Shown: positions 25,853-35,181, counted from the first letter of the stretch. The stretch: DNA of 46,655 nt from a bacterium (GCA_003353795.1 PIVY01000012.1:1-46655), one strand, 5' to 3'. Made by a program: numbers and translations. The notes: generated from the sequence alone by a model not told the origin.

Positions 25853-27271
25853 CTAGCCGTTCTTCACGAACTCCCAGCCCGCATCGAACGCGGCGAGATT
25901 CATCTCGAGAAGTTCCTTCTTCCTGACGATGACCCTCAACGTGTCCTTGACGTAGTCGGGCTCGAAAGTCCCGGTGGCCGCGCAGATCGCGCCCAACATC
26001 ACCACGTTGGCGACCTTGGGCGTACCCACCGCGTCGGCCATCTCGGCGGCCGGGATGGCGGTCACCTTGAGCCGATCGGCACTGGCGGTGCCGGTGCAGA
26101 TGCCGCTGTCCAGGAAGACCCAGCCGCCATCCACAACCTCGTCCTCGAACATCTCCACCGAGGGCTGGTTCATGGCGACCAGCACATTTGGATGCTCCAC
26201 CGTGGGGGCGCCGATGCGATCCTTGCAGATGTTCACCGAGCAGTTGGCGGTGCCGCCGCGCATTTCCGGACCGTAGGCCGGGAACCAGCTCACCTGGTGG
26301 CCGGCCTTCATGCCAACCTGCGCCAGGAAGAGGCCCAGGGTGAGGATGCCCTGGCCGCCGAAGCCGGCGAACTTGCAGTTGAGGTCCTGCTTCAGCTCGA
26401 CGGGTTCCAGGTCGAGGGGCGTCTTCATGGCCTGCAGGTACTCGTGGCGTTTGTTCACGTCGAAGGGCAGGCTCACGCGCTTCCAGTGATCCTCGGTCAC
26501 GTCCTCGCTGGTGTCCTTGTACACACCCAGGGGGAAGATATCCTCCATGGTGGACAGGAGGTGGTCGCGAGCGTCGGGCGGGTCCATCTTCCAGCCGGTG
26601 GGGCAGGGCGCGAGGATCTCCACGAAGCTGTAGCCCTTGCCCTCGGCCTGGATCTTCAGCGCCTTACGGATGGCCTTGCGGGTCTGCATGATCTGCTTGC
26701 TGTTGCCAAGGCCCACGCGGGTGATGAAGGTGGGCGCCGGCAAGGTCGCCAGCATCTCGCACACCTTGATCGGATTGCCGTGGTCGACCTCGGTGCGTCC
26801 GCCCGGCGTCGTCGTGGACCGCTGGCCGATCATGGTCGTCGGCGCCATCTGGCCGCCGGTCATACCGTAGATGGCATTGTTGATGAAGAAGACCGTGATG
26901 TTCTCGCCGCGGTTGGCCGTGTGGATGGTCTCGGCGGTGCCGATGGCCGCAAGATCGCCGTCGCCCTGATAGCTCATGACGATGCTGTCGGGGTTGGTGC
27001 GCTTGACGGCGGTGGCCACGGCGGCCGCGCGCCCGTGGGCCGACTGGAAGTTGCCGCTGTTGAAGTAGTAGTAGCCGAACACCGAGCAGCCCACCGGACT
27101 GACGAAGACCGACCGCTCGGCCAGGCCCAGATCCTCCAGTGCCTCGGCGATCATCTTGTGCACGTTGCCGTGGCCGCAGCCGGGGCAGTAGTGCGTGGAC
27201 TTCTTCGAGCCGGCGGTCTTGCGCTCGAAGTTGCTGTAGAAACTCGTGGGTTTCTCGAAGACCTTAGCCAT
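25853..27271 (-). CDS. 2-oxoacid:ferredoxin oxidoreductase, fused beta (TPP) and gamma subunits
   Basis: The 472-residue product joins two normally separate subunits. Residues 1-285 are the thiamine-diphosphate-binding beta subunit, with CPGCGH (29-34) and the TPP motif GDGD (103-106) followed by NN (131-132). Residues 298-472 are the gamma subunit, recognisable by FAGFGGQGIL and YGPEMRGG. The enzyme oxidatively decarboxylates a 2-oxoacid to an acyl-CoA and reduces ferredoxin. The start at 27271 has GGGAGG upstream and shares one base with the stop of the alpha gene, so the two are coupled. The alpha subunit resembles VorB types, which suggests branched-chain 2-oxoacids, but 2-oxoglutarate is possible. 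Confidence 0.92.
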   Translation of the reverse strand: MAKVFEKPTSFYSNFERKTAGSKKSTHYCPGCGHGNVHKMIAEALEDLGLAERSVFVSPVGCSVFGYYYFNSGNFQSAHGRAAAVATAVKRTNPDSIVMSYQGDGDLAAIGTAETIHTANRGENITVFFINNAIYGMTGGQMAPTTMIGQRSTTTPGGRTEVDHGNPIKVCEMLATLPAPTFITRVGLGNSKQIMQTRKAIRKALKIQAEGKGYSFVEILAPCPTGWKMDPPDARDHLLSTMEDIFPLGVYKDTSEDVTEDHWKRVSLPFDVNKRHEYLQAMKTPLDLEPVELKQDLNCKFAGFGGQGILTLGLFLAQVGMKAGHQVSWFPAYGPEMRGGTANCSVNICKDRIGAPTVEHPNVLVAMNQPSVEMFEDEVVDGGWVFLDSGICTGTASADRLKVTAIPAAEMADAVGTPKVANVVMLGAICAATGTFEPDYVKDTLRVIVRKKELLEMNLAAFDAGWEFVKNG

Positions 27272-28332
27272 CAGTGCGTACCTCCCGCCAGAATCGCCCG
27301 GTACTGCTCGAGGATCTCCCGGCCGCCGGGGACCATGCCGCCGCTGCGGCCGTAGAAGTGAACCGGGCAGCGGCCCTCCACCGCCAGCTTCACGTCTTCG
27401 ATCATCTGGCCGGTGGAGAGTTCCACGGCCAGGAAGGACTTGGCGCTGTCGGCCAGCTTGCGAATGGGCTCCGAGGGGAACGGCCAGACGGTGATGGGTC
27501 GCAGCAGCCCCACCTTGAGGCCCTCTTCGCGGGCCTGGTCGATGGTAGAGTAGACGATGCGGCTGACCACGCCGTAGGCAACCACGATGAGATCCGCGTC
27601 GTCGGTGCGGTATTCCTCGTAACGAGTCTCCGCGGCCGTGATCTGCTGATACTTCTTGTCGAGCTTCAGGTTGTGCTGCTCGAGATCCTCGGGCTCCAGG
27701 AAGATTGAGCTGATGAGGTTCATGCGGGTCTCCGAGTCGCCGCGCGCGCACCAGCTGGTGTGGTCGTAGGGCACGGTCTTGGGCTCGGGGATGTCCACCA
27801 CTTCCATCATCTGGCCGGTGATGCCGTCGGCCATGATGCAGGCCGGCGTGCGGTACTTGTCGGCCAGGTCGAAGGCGAGCATGGTGAGGTCACACATCTC
27901 TTGCGCGCCGTTGGGAGCGAGAGCGACGAGGCGGTAGTTGCCGTGACCGCCGCCCTTGGTGATCTGAAAATAGTCGGCCTGCTCGGGGGCGATGTTGCCG
28001 AGGCCCGGGCCGCCGCGCACGATGTTGACCACCACGCAGGGCAGTTCGGCGCCGGCGATGTAGCTGAGGCCTTCCTGCTTCAGGCTGAAGCCGGGCGAGG
28101 ACGAGGCGGTCATGGTGCGGATGCCCATGCCGGCGGTGCCGTAGACCATGTTGATCGCGGCGATCTCGCTCTCGGCCTGGATGAAGACGCCGCCGAGGGC
28201 GGGAAAATGCAGGGCGGCCGCATGGGCGATCTCGCTGGCAGGCGTGATGGGGTAGCCGTAGTAGGAGCGGCAACCGGCCGCCAGGGCTCCCAGGATGATC
28301 GCGTCGTTGCCCTTCATGAACTGTCTGGCCAT
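27271..28332 (-). CDS. 2-oxoacid:ferredoxin oxidoreductase alpha subunit (VorB/KorA type)
   Basis: The 353-residue product has the pyrimidine-binding domain of the family ([48 protein letters not shown]) and a C-terminal transketolase-like domain. It binds CoA and helps form the TPP site with the beta part. The opening resembles subunits annotated as 3-methyl-2-oxobutanoate dehydrogenase VorB. GGGGAG precedes the ATG. It lies 34 bases after the ferredoxin gene and is translationally coupled to the fused beta-gamma gene. Substrate choice between branched-chain oxoacids and 2-oxoglutarate cannot be settled from sequence. Confidence 0.92.
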   Translation of the reverse strand: MARQFMKGNDAIILGALAAGCRSYYGYPITPASEIAHAAALHFPALGGVFIQAESEIAAINMVYGTAGMGIRTMTASSSPGFSLKQEGLSYIAGAELPCVVVNIVRGGPGLGNIAPEQADYFQITKGGGHGNYRLVALAPNGAQEMCDLTMLAFDLADKYRTPACIMADGITGQMMEVVDIPEPKTVPYDHTSWCARGDSETRMNLISSIFLEPEDLEQHNLKLDKKYQQITAAETRYEEYRTDDADLIVVAYGVVSRIVYSTIDQAREEGLKVGLLRPITVWPFPSEPIRKLADSAKSFLAVELSTGQMIEDVKLAVEGRCPVHFYGRSGGMVPGGREILEQYRAILAGGTH

Positions 28333-28366
28333 GGAGCTTCTCCCCAATCTCTGGTTAGATGACCAG

Positions 28367-28588
28367 TTAAGGTTTGACGACCCTGATGGCGCCCGGCTCC
28401 GGGCACGCATAGAAACAGAGACCGCACCCGGTGCAGCCGTCGCCGATGTAGTAGGCAGGGTGGTAGCTGGAACTGTTGAGCTTGTCGCTGATGGCGATGA
28501 CGCTCTTGGGGCAGACATCGAGGCACAGCTGGCAGCCCTTGCACAGTTCGGAGTCGACGTCCATGTAGGGTTTCAACTCGGTGGTCAT
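28367..28588 (-). CDS. Two-cluster ferredoxin, delta subunit of the oxoacid oxidoreductase
   Basis: The 73-residue product has two [4Fe-4S] motifs, [12 protein letters not shown] and [16 protein letters not shown]. It is the electron-transfer subunit or partner of the following two genes, the usual delta-alpha-beta-gamma gene order. The ATG at 28588 has GAGGGG 6 bases upstream; an ATG two codons earlier is possible. It begins the operon; the upstream space holds a terminator for the crotonase gene. Confidence 0.93.
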   Translation of the reverse strand: MTTELKPYMDVDSELCKGCQLCLDVCPKSVIAISDKLNSSSYHPAYYIGDGCTGCGLCFYACPEPGAIRVVKP

Positions 28589-28668
28589 GGGCATCCCCTC
28601 GGGCGGAAAGGTCGAAAACGTCTGTGCGGCAAACATAATCAACGCGGTAGGCCGGTGGAAAAAGAAAG

Positions 28669-28697
28669 TTGGGCCGTTCCCCTCGGAAACGGCCCAA
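28669..28697 (-). terminator. Rho-independent terminator of the crotonase gene
   Basis: A perfect 10-bp stem (28669-28678 with 28688-28697) is followed on the minus strand by CTTTCTTTTTCC. It starts 28 bases after the stop and ends the crotonase transcript before the ferredoxin gene. Confidence 0.85.
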
Positions 28698-28724
28698 TTC
28701 AAGTCATACTGTCTAACTCAAGTA

Positions 28725-29507
28725 TCAGCGGTGCCGGAACTCGGCGTCCCGCTTCTCCAGGAAGGCCTGGCAACCCTCGGCAGCATCGGCGGATGCGCAG
28801 GTCACCCCGAAGAGCGCCGCCTCCAGGCGCATGGACGCATCGAGGGTCATGTTGGACCCCTCGCCCACGGCCTTCAGGGCCGACCGCAGGGCCATGCCCG
28901 AGCGCGCGGCAAGCTTGGCGGCAAAGGCCTGGACCGCGTCCAGCAATTCCTCGCGCGGCAGCACCCGTGTGACCAGGCCCCAGGCCAGGGCTTCGTCGGC
29001 CCCGATGGGCTTGCCTCCCAGGATCATCTCCAGGGCTCTGCCGCGGCCCACCAGCCGTGGCAGTCGCTGCGTCCCCCCGAAACCGGGGATCAGGCCCAGA
29101 TTGGTCTCGGGCAGTCCCAGCTTGGCCTCGGCGGCGGCCCAGCGCACGGTGCACGCCAGGGCCAGTTCCAGCCCGCCGCCCAGGGCATAGCCACCGATGG
29201 CGGCGACGACCGGCTTGCCGAGATTCTCGATGCTCCACATGAGGCCCTGTCCGGCGGCGGCGTAGCGCTCGGCGCCCGGCGCGTCCAGTTCGGCCAGTTC
29301 CGAGATGTCCGCTCCAGCCACGAATGCCTTCTCGCCCGCCCCGGTGAGCACCACGGCCCGGATCTCGTCGTCTCGTCCCAGTTCAGCGAAGGCTCGGCCC
29401 AGTTCCGCCACAGCGCCGGTATCCAGAGCATTGAGCCTTTCGGGGCGGTCGATGGTCACTGTGGCCACGGCGCCGTCTCGGTCGACACGCAAAAACTGAC
29501 TGGACAT
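28725..29507 (-). CDS. Enoyl-CoA hydratase (crotonase family)
   Basis: The 260-residue product has the crotonase fold with the oxyanion-hole segments (VAGADI, about 63-68, and GGYALGGGLE). Both catalytic glutamates of true hydratases are present: E114 in GGGLELAL and E134 in LPETNLGLIPG. It would add water to 2-enoyl-CoA in the cytosol, in fatty-acid or branched-chain amino-acid breakdown; the neighbouring oxoacid oxidoreductase favours the latter. It is followed by its own terminator and is therefore probably transcribed alone, divergently from the histidine kinase gene. Confidence 0.93.
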   Translation of the reverse strand: MSSQFLRVDRDGAVATVTIDRPERLNALDTGAVAELGRAFAELGRDDEIRAVVLTGAGEKAFVAGADISELAELDAPGAERYAAAGQGLMWSIENLGKPVVAAIGGYALGGGLELALACTVRWAAAEAKLGLPETNLGLIPGFGGTQRLPRLVGRGRALEMILGGKPIGADEALAWGLVTRVLPREELLDAVQAFAAKLAARSGMALRSALKAVGEGSNMTLDASMRLEAALFGVTCASADAAEGCQAFLEKRDAEFRHR

Positions 29508-29684
29508 GAATTCTTCCCTCCTGTTTCATCCGGCCTCAAGAACGCCTTGTAGAATGACAGGTTAGCGCTTCGAGACGCCGTTGTCATCATCCCAAGGTGA
29601 GCGGTTCAAGTAGGGACGTGGTATGCTTATTCATGGGGATCTGCGCACACCGCGCGAATCCAAAATGTCGAGAGTCACGAGAAC

Positions 29685-31085
29685 ATGGCACCGAACGTCC
29701 TGACCATCGCGCTGACCGCTGGCGGTCTGGTAGCCGGCCTATTGGCCGGCTTCTGGTTCGGTATGCGCCGGCGTCGCCCCCACGAAGGTGCCGTCGACCC
29801 CGTCGAGGAGGCCGACAATCTGCGCCGTCACCTGCAGCGCGCGCAGCGCATGGAAGCGCTGGGGATCCTCAGCGGCAGCATCATGCACAACCTCAACAAC
29901 CTGCTCTCGGTGGTCCTCGGCCAGGCCCGCATGGCACGCGACGATCTGGATGCCGACCATACCGCCTGGCACAGCCTCGGACAGGTGATCCAGGCAGGGG
30001 AAGCGGCCGCCGAGCTCAGCCGTGAGGTCGACAGCTACCAGAGTGAGTCCGACCACGATCGGCGCCCGGTCCGGCTGCAACCGGTGGTGCGGGCCACGGT
30101 CAAGTTGCTGCGGGACATCCTGCCCGACACGGTGAAGATCGAGACCGACCTCGATGCGTCGTGCGGACCAGTGCTGGCGAGCACCACCCAGGTCCAGCAG
30201 ATGCTCATGAGCCTGAGCAGCAATGCCTACCACGCCATGTACCGGCGCCAGGGTCGCATCTCCATCACCATGGCGCCGTCGGACATCACCACGCCGCGCC
30301 CCGCCGTGCCGCGCGATCTCGAGCCCGGCGTCTACGTGCAGCTGTCGGTCTCGGACAACGGGCGCGGCATGGACGGCGAGACGCTGCGTCACGTATTCGA
30401 GCCATACTTCAGCGCCCGGGCCACCCGTCGCGGGGCCGGCCTCGGTCTGACCATGGTTTCCCGCCTGCTCGCCGCCAACGAGGGCGTGACCATTCCCAGC
30501 AGTCTGCCCGGCCACGGCACCCGCTTCGACCTCTACTTCCCGCTCATCGCGCGCGGCGTCCGGAGCGTCACCCCCGAGGCCCGCCCCTCCCTGTCCCTGG
30601 TCACGGCCGAGGACACACCCGTGGGCGCCGAGTACGAGGCTCCCGCCGTGGCTGCCGTCGACGAATCGCCGGCCCCGGTCGCGTCCGGCCGCCCGGCCCA
30701 CGTGCTCCTTGTAGAAGACGACATCATGGTGTCGGACACGGTGCGGGCCTGTCTCGAGCGCTCCGGCCTGGAGGTCACCGCCCACACCGACGGCGCCTCT
30801 GCCGTCGGCGCCTTCGCCGCCGACCCGGGCGCCTTCGACGTCCTGTTGACCGATCAGTTCATGCGTGGCCTCGACGGTCGCGAGGTAGTGGCCGAGGTCC
30901 GCCGCTACCGCCCCCGCATCCCCGTGGTCCTCATGTCCGGCCACCCCGAAGGCATCCGCCCCGAAGAGGTGGCCCGCCTAGGCATCGGCGGCACCCTCTC
31001 CAAGCCCTTCACCCCCGTCCAACTCCTCGAGACGGTCAAGCGCGCCATGCAAACCGACCTCCGCGCCCAAGAAGAACGCGGCTAG
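29685..31085 (+). CDS. Hybrid sensor histidine kinase with C-terminal receiver
   Basis: The 466-residue product has one N-terminal membrane segment (about 5-26), no evident periplasmic sensor, and a HisKA-like helix with H68 in GSIMHNLNNLL. An HATPase_c domain (N-box SSNAYHAM; DNGRGMD; GAGLGLTMVSRLL; about 140-290) and a receiver domain (about 345-460; D390 in LLTDQFM; K in SKPFTP) follow. The residue after the phospho-His is Asn, where most kinases of the HDFNN type have Asp or Glu. No response regulator gene is adjacent. The gene ends 5 bases before a very long hairpin. Confidence 0.9.
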   Translation: MAPNVLTIALTAGGLVAGLLAGFWFGMRRRRPHEGAVDPVEEADNLRRHLQRAQRMEALGILSGSIMHNLNNLLSVVLGQARMARDDLDADHTAWHSLGQVIQAGEAAAELSREVDSYQSESDHDRRPVRLQPVVRATVKLLRDILPDTVKIETDLDASCGPVLASTTQVQQMLMSLSSNAYHAMYRRQGRISITMAPSDITTPRPAVPRDLEPGVYVQLSVSDNGRGMDGETLRHVFEPYFSARATRRGAGLGLTMVSRLLAANEGVTIPSSLPGHGTRFDLYFPLIARGVRSVTPEARPSLSLVTAEDTPVGAEYEAPAVAAVDESPAPVASGRPAHVLLVEDDIMVSDTVRACLERSGLEVTAHTDGASAVGAFAADPGAFDVLLTDQFMRGLDGREVVAEVRRYRPRIPVVLMSGHPEGIRPEEVARLGIGGTLSKPFTPVQLLETVKRAMQTDLRAQEERG

Positions 31086-31090
31086 CGGCG

Positions 31091-31195
31091 GCTCCGTTTC
31101 CTCTCTCTTCTTTCCCGCTGGTCCTCGCGTTGGGCGGCCTATTAAGGGCCGCCCTCGCTGCGGAGACGCGGGAAAGAAGAGAGAGGAAACGGAGC
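31091..31195. terminator. Very long hairpin between convergent genes
   Basis: Perfect 28-bp arms (31091-31118 with 31168-31195) enclose a region that pairs further (31121-31128 with 31160-31167, imperfect) and a perfect 8-bp inner stem (31132-31139 with 31147-31154) with a 7-base loop. Each arm contains a 20-base pure pyrimidine or purine tract. It lies between the histidine kinase and the decarboxylase beta subunit gene and probably ends both transcripts, but it is far longer than a normal terminator. Confidence 0.8.
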
Positions 31196-31207
31196 GGGGT
31201 GTCGCGG

Positions 31208-32338
31208 TTACTTGAGGACGAAGGTGGAGAGGAAGACGCCGGCAGCGACGGCGGAGCCGATGACGCCGGCGACGTTGGGGGCCATGGCGTGCATGATGAG
31301 GAAGTTCTGGGGGTCTTCCTTGGCGCCGACCATCTGGCAGACGCGAGCCGAGTCGGGTACGGCCGATACGCCGGCGGCGCCGATGATGGGGTTGATCTTG
31401 TCCTTCATGAAGACGTTGAGGAGCTTGGCGAAGAGCACGCCGCTGGCGGTGGCCACGGCGAAGCTCACCGCGCCGAGCACGAAGATCATGATGGACTGCG
31501 GGGTCAGGAAGCGGCTGGCGTCGGTGCTGGTGCCCACGCACAGCCCGAGCAGGATGGTCACGATGTCGATGAGCGACGAGCGGGCCGTCTTGGCCAGGCG
31601 CTCGGTGACACCGCTCTCCTTGAGCAGGTTTCCGAAGAACAGGAAGCCGAGCAGCGAGATTGCGCCCGGCGCGATGCTGGCGCAGACGATGAAGGCGATG
31701 ATCGGAAAGAGGATGCGCACCCGCTTGCTCACCGGTCGCGACGGCTGCATGCGGATGAGCCGTTCGCGGCGCGAGGTGAGCAGCTTGATGATGGGCGGCT
31801 GGATCACCGGCACCAGGGCCATGTAGCTGTAGGCCGCCACGGCGATGGCGCCGAGCAGGTGCGGCGCCAGCTGGCTGGACAGGAAGATGGCCGTCGGCCC
31901 GTCGGCTCCGCCGATGATGCCGATGGCCGCCGCCTCGCGGATGGGGAAGCCCAGCATCAACGACCCGAGGAAGGTCAGGAAGATGCCGGCCTGCGCCGCG
32001 GCGCCCAGGAGGATGAGCCGCGGATTCGACAGCATGCACGAGAAGTCGGTCATGGCGCCGATACCCAGGAAGATGAGCGACGGATACCAGCCCTGCGTCA
32101 CGCCGTTGTAGAGGATGTTCAGCACGCTGCCCGGCTCGTAGATTCCGATGTTCATACCCGGCGCGAGCGGGATGTTGCCCACCAGCATGCCGAACCCGAT
32201 GGGCACCAGCAGCAGGGGCTCGTAGTCCTTGGCGATGCCCAGGTAGATGAACACGCAACCCACGACGAGCATGGCCAGGTTGCCCCACGCAAAATTGCCG
32301 ACGATGCCGACCTGGAGAAAATCCCAGAACGCGTCCAT
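31208..32338 (-). CDS. Sodium-pumping decarboxylase beta subunit (OadB/MmdB family)
   Basis: The 376-residue membrane protein is the sodium-translocating, carboxybiotin-decarboxylating subunit. The family's key motif GGADGPT (143-149; sodium-site Asp D146) is intact, about nine hydrophobic segments are present, and the length is normal. It releases CO2 from carboxybiotin and drives sodium out of the cell. It is the last gene of the operon, 8 bases after the biotin carrier gene. With the epimerase nearby, methylmalonyl-CoA decarboxylase is the best guess; oxaloacetate or glutaconyl-CoA types share this subunit. Confidence 0.93.
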   Translation of the reverse strand: MDAFWDFLQVGIVGNFAWGNLAMLVVGCVFIYLGIAKDYEPLLLVPIGFGMLVGNIPLAPGMNIGIYEPGSVLNILYNGVTQGWYPSLIFLGIGAMTDFSCMLSNPRLILLGAAAQAGIFLTFLGSLMLGFPIREAAAIGIIGGADGPTAIFLSSQLAPHLLGAIAVAAYSYMALVPVIQPPIIKLLTSRRERLIRMQPSRPVSKRVRILFPIIAFIVCASIAPGAISLLGFLFFGNLLKESGVTERLAKTARSSLIDIVTILLGLCVGTSTDASRFLTPQSIMIFVLGAVSFAVATASGVLFAKLLNVFMKDKINPIIGAAGVSAVPDSARVCQMVGAKEDPQNFLIMHAMAPNVAGVIGSAVAAGVFLSTFVLK

Positions 32339-32346
32339 GGTCTCCC

Positions 32347-32742
32347 CTACTCGAACTCGACGAGCAGTTCGCTCTCACGGACGGAGTCACCGGCCGCCAC
32401 GGGCACGGCCTTGACCTTGCCGTCACGGGACGCGGCGATGGCGGTTTCCATCTTCATGGCCTCGATGACCACCAGTTCCTGGCCGTTCTTGACCTCGTCG
32501 CCCGGCTTGCACTTGATCTGCAAGACCGTGCCGGCGATGGGGCTGAGAACCCCGTCGACGCCGGCGCCGGGCGCGGTTGCCGGCATGGGCCTCGGCGGTG
32601 TCGCGGGAGCAGCCATGGGCGCTGCGCTGGCCGGTGCCGACACGGCAGGCAACGGGCTGGCCTGCAGGAAATCCTGCTCGGCGTCCAGGACCTCGACGTC
32701 CACCTCGTAGGCGACTCCATGGACGGTGATCTTCAGCTTCAT
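32347..32742 (-). CDS. Biotin carboxyl carrier subunit of the decarboxylase
   Basis: The 131-residue product has a short N-terminal domain (1-30), an Ala/Pro-rich flexible linker (31-62) and a C-terminal biotinyl domain with EAMKMET, where K97 is biotinylated. It shuttles the carboxyl group from the carboxyltransferase to the membrane beta subunit. It is 7 bases downstream of the OadG-like gene and 8 upstream of the beta subunit gene. Confidence 0.95.
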   Translation of the reverse strand: MKLKITVHGVAYEVDVEVLDAEQDFLQASPLPAVSAPASAAPMAAPATPPRPMPATAPGAGVDGVLSPIAGTVLQIKCKPGDEVKNGQELVVIEAMKMETAIAASRDGKVKAVPVAAGDSVRESELLVEFE

Positions 32743-32749
32743 CGTGCTC

Positions 32750-33613
32750 TCAGTTCGACTTGCGGCCGACCGTGTGGGATCCCTGCAGGATCAGGCGTCC
32801 CTGGGCCGACCACGGGGTCCGTTTCTGCTTCGGAGACAGCAAGCGTCGGATGCGGCGCACCCGGTGCCGGCCGGTGATGAGCGTGGCGCAGGCAGCGGCG
32901 ATCAGCACCACGGTGGTCTCGTCGATGGTGGGTTCCTTCTCCAGCGCCTCGATCGCGGTGGCCTGTTCGCGCGTCTGCCAGTCGTCGTCGAGACGGCGGA
33001 TGGTGCCCACCACCAGTGCGATCAGGGTCAGCACACCGAACACCACCACGATGCCGACCATCGAGAGGTTCAGGGTGCGCCGCCCCACACCCTCGGTGAC
33101 CCCCACGGCGTAGCTCACGTTTCCGGCCGCGGCAGCGGTGCGATCGGCCAGTTGCTTGGCCGCACGGGCCCTGGCCGTGGCCCAGGTCCGGGCCTCCACG
33201 CCATCGTCCGGTCGTCCGGTGCGCCAGGAGCTGCCCGCGAGATCCACTGCCGCGATGATCAAGCTGTCGGTCACCGCCAAGCGTCGCCGGAACTCACCGG
33301 CACCAACGGCGGCCTGAAACCCGTCGGCGTCACGCAGCGTGTCCACCTGATCGCGCAGCCGGCTCGCTCCCGCGGCGACCCGGCCGACCTCGACGTACAG
33401 ATCTTGCAGGCCCGACCAGGCCGAAGTATCGGCAGGCGCGCCGCGGCGGAAGGGTCCGTAAGCGCGGTTGACCGCCTTGCTCAGAACACCCAGTTCCTCC
33501 AGCGAAACCTTCACGGCGTCGCGCGGGGTGTCGGCCGCCGAGGACGCGGCGACCGGCAGGACCGTGAGGACCAGAAAGACGATGATGGCGAAGGCACCGC
33601 GTGACGACATCAT
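32750..33613 (-). CDS. Long OadG-like (gamma/delta) subunit with a signal peptide and extra exported domain
   Basis: The 287-residue product occupies the place of the small OadG/MmdD subunit, normally about 80-120 residues. Residues 1-27 look like a signal peptide. Residues 28-180 form an Ala/Arg-rich, mostly helical region likely outside the membrane. Residues 184-205 are the membrane segment (GIVVVFGVLTLIALVVG), followed by a cytosolic tail with TTVVLIAAACATLITGR and a C-terminal PWSAQGRLILQGSH motif. The latter two elements also occur in OadG-like proteins fused or linked to these pumps. The last part probably anchors the carboxyltransferase. The role of the exported domain is unknown. Start choice between two adjacent ATGs is open. 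Confidence 0.75.
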   Translation of the reverse strand: MMSSRGAFAIIVFLVLTVLPVAASSAADTPRDAVKVSLEELGVLSKAVNRAYGPFRRGAPADTSAWSGLQDLYVEVGRVAAGASRLRDQVDTLRDADGFQAAVGAGEFRRRLAVTDSLIIAAVDLAGSSWRTGRPDDGVEARTWATARARAAKQLADRTAAAAGNVSYAVGVTEGVGRRTLNLSMVGIVVVFGVLTLIALVVGTIRRLDDDWQTREQATAIEALEKEPTIDETTVVLIAAACATLITGRHRVRRIRRLLSPKQKRTPWSAQGRLILQGSHTVGRKSN

Positions 33614-33630
33614 GCCTCGATCTCTCGCTC

Positions 33631-35181
33631 CTAGAGCGGGATCAGTCCGTGCTTCTTCTGGGGCCGATTTTCGCGCTTCGACTTGAGGATCTCCAGGGCC
33701 TGCGCCACGTAGAGGCGGGTGTCCGCCGGCTCGATGATGTCGTCGACCATGCCCCGGCCGGCCGCAACGTACGGGTTGGCGAACGTCTTGGTGTAGTCGT
33801 CGATCATCGCCTGGCGCATCTCGGCGGGATTCTCCGCCTCCTCGATCTCCTTGCGGTAGAGCACGTTCACCGCACCCTCGGCGCCCATGACGGCGATTTC
33901 GCCGCTGGGCCAGGACGCCACCCGGTCGGCGCCCATGCTCTTGGCGCACATGGCGAGGTAGGCGCCGCCGTAGGCCTTGCGCGTGACCACCGTGATCTTG
34001 GGCACCGTTGCCGCCCCGTAGGCGAAGAGCATCTTGGCGCCGTGGCGGATGATGCCACCGTATTCCTGCTGCACGCCGGGCAGGAATCCCGGCACGTCGA
34101 CGAAGGTCAAGAGCGGGATGTTGAACGCGTTGCAGAAGCGGATGAACTTGGATGCCTTGCAACTGCTGTCGATGTCCAGCACGCCGGCCTTGAACATGGG
34201 GTTGTTGGCGATCACGCCCACCGTCGAGCCCTCGATGCGCCCGAAGCCGGTGATGATGTTGGGCGCGAAGTCCCGCTGCACCTCGAGGAAATCGGCCCGA
34301 TCCACCACGCCCTGAATGACCTGGTGCATGTCGTAGGCCTCGCGCGGGTTGTCCGGCACGATGGTGTTGAGCGAGGTATTGGGACCGACCACGTCGTCAT
34401 GCTGTTCATCGATGAACGGCGGGTCGTCGGTGTTGTTGCTGGGCAGGAAGCTCAGGAGCTTCTTGCAGATGGCGAAGGCCTCGTCCTCGGTCTGCGCCAC
34501 GAAGTGGGTCACACCGCTGAACCGGGCGTGGCTCTGCGCGCCGCCGAGATCCTCGGGGGTGACCTTCTCGCCGGTGACCTGCTCGATGACCTTGGGGCCG
34601 GTGATGAACATCTGGCCGATGCCCTGGACCTGGATCACGAAGTCGGTCAGAGCCGGCGAGTAGACCGCCCCGCCGGCGCACGGGCCGGCGATGATGCAGA
34701 TCTGCGGGACCACGCCCGAGAGCTGGATGTTGCGGTAGAAGATCTCGCCGTAACCCGCAAGAGAATCAACGCCTTCCTGGATCCGGGCGCCGCCGGAATC
34801 GTTGATGAAGACGAAGGGATCGCCGGTCTTGAGGGCCTGGTCCTGGACGTCGCAGATCTTCTTGGCGGTGGCCTCGCCCACAGCGCCGCCGGCCACGGTG
34901 AAGTCCTGGCTCGCGGCATAGACCGGCCGGCCGTCCACCAGCCCGGAACCGGTGACCACACCCTCGCCGGGAAACTCCTTGTTTCCCAGGCCGAAGTGGG
35001 TGCACCGGTGCTTCATGAACAGGTTCATTTCCTGGAAGGTGTCGCCGTCGAACATGAGGGCCAGGCGTTCACGCGCCGAGAGCTTGCCCTTCTCGTGCTG
35101 CTTGACGATGCGCTGCTCGCCACCGCCCTTGTAGAGGCGGTCTTTTTCCTGGGTGAGGCGTTCGATCTTGTCCGCAGCCAT
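33631..35181 (-). CDS. mmdA: Carboxyltransferase subunit of a biotin-dependent acyl-CoA decarboxylase (MmdA-like)
   Basis: The 516-residue product has the crotonase-like N- and C-halves of acyl-CoA carboxyltransferases: GGARIQEG and GPCAGGAVYSP in the N half; GVIANNP, DVPGFLPG and KAYGGAYLAM in the C half. These form the CoA and biotin pockets. It transfers the carboxyl of methylmalonyl-CoA (or a related acyl-CoA) to biotin on the carrier subunit. The length fits MmdA and PccB. Linkage to carrier, OadG-like and beta subunit genes makes decarboxylase, not carboxylase, the better reading. The promoter region at 35211-35259 has a good -35 box and an inverted repeat. Confidence 0.92.
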   Translation of the reverse strand: MAADKIERLTQEKDRLYKGGGEQRIVKQHEKGKLSARERLALMFDGDTFQEMNLFMKHRCTHFGLGNKEFPGEGVVTGSGLVDGRPVYAASQDFTVAGGAVGEATAKKICDVQDQALKTGDPFVFINDSGGARIQEGVDSLAGYGEIFYRNIQLSGVVPQICIIAGPCAGGAVYSPALTDFVIQVQGIGQMFITGPKVIEQVTGEKVTPEDLGGAQSHARFSGVTHFVAQTEDEAFAICKKLLSFLPSNNTDDPPFIDEQHDDVVGPNTSLNTIVPDNPREAYDMHQVIQGVVDRADFLEVQRDFAPNIITGFGRIEGSTVGVIANNPMFKAGVLDIDSSCKASKFIRFCNAFNIPLLTFVDVPGFLPGVQQEYGGIIRHGAKMLFAYGAATVPKITVVTRKAYGGAYLAMCAKSMGADRVASWPSGEIAVMGAEGAVNVLYRKEIEEAENPAEMRQAMIDDYTKTFANPYVAAGRGMVDDIIEPADTRLYVAQALEILKSKRENRPQKKHGLIPL

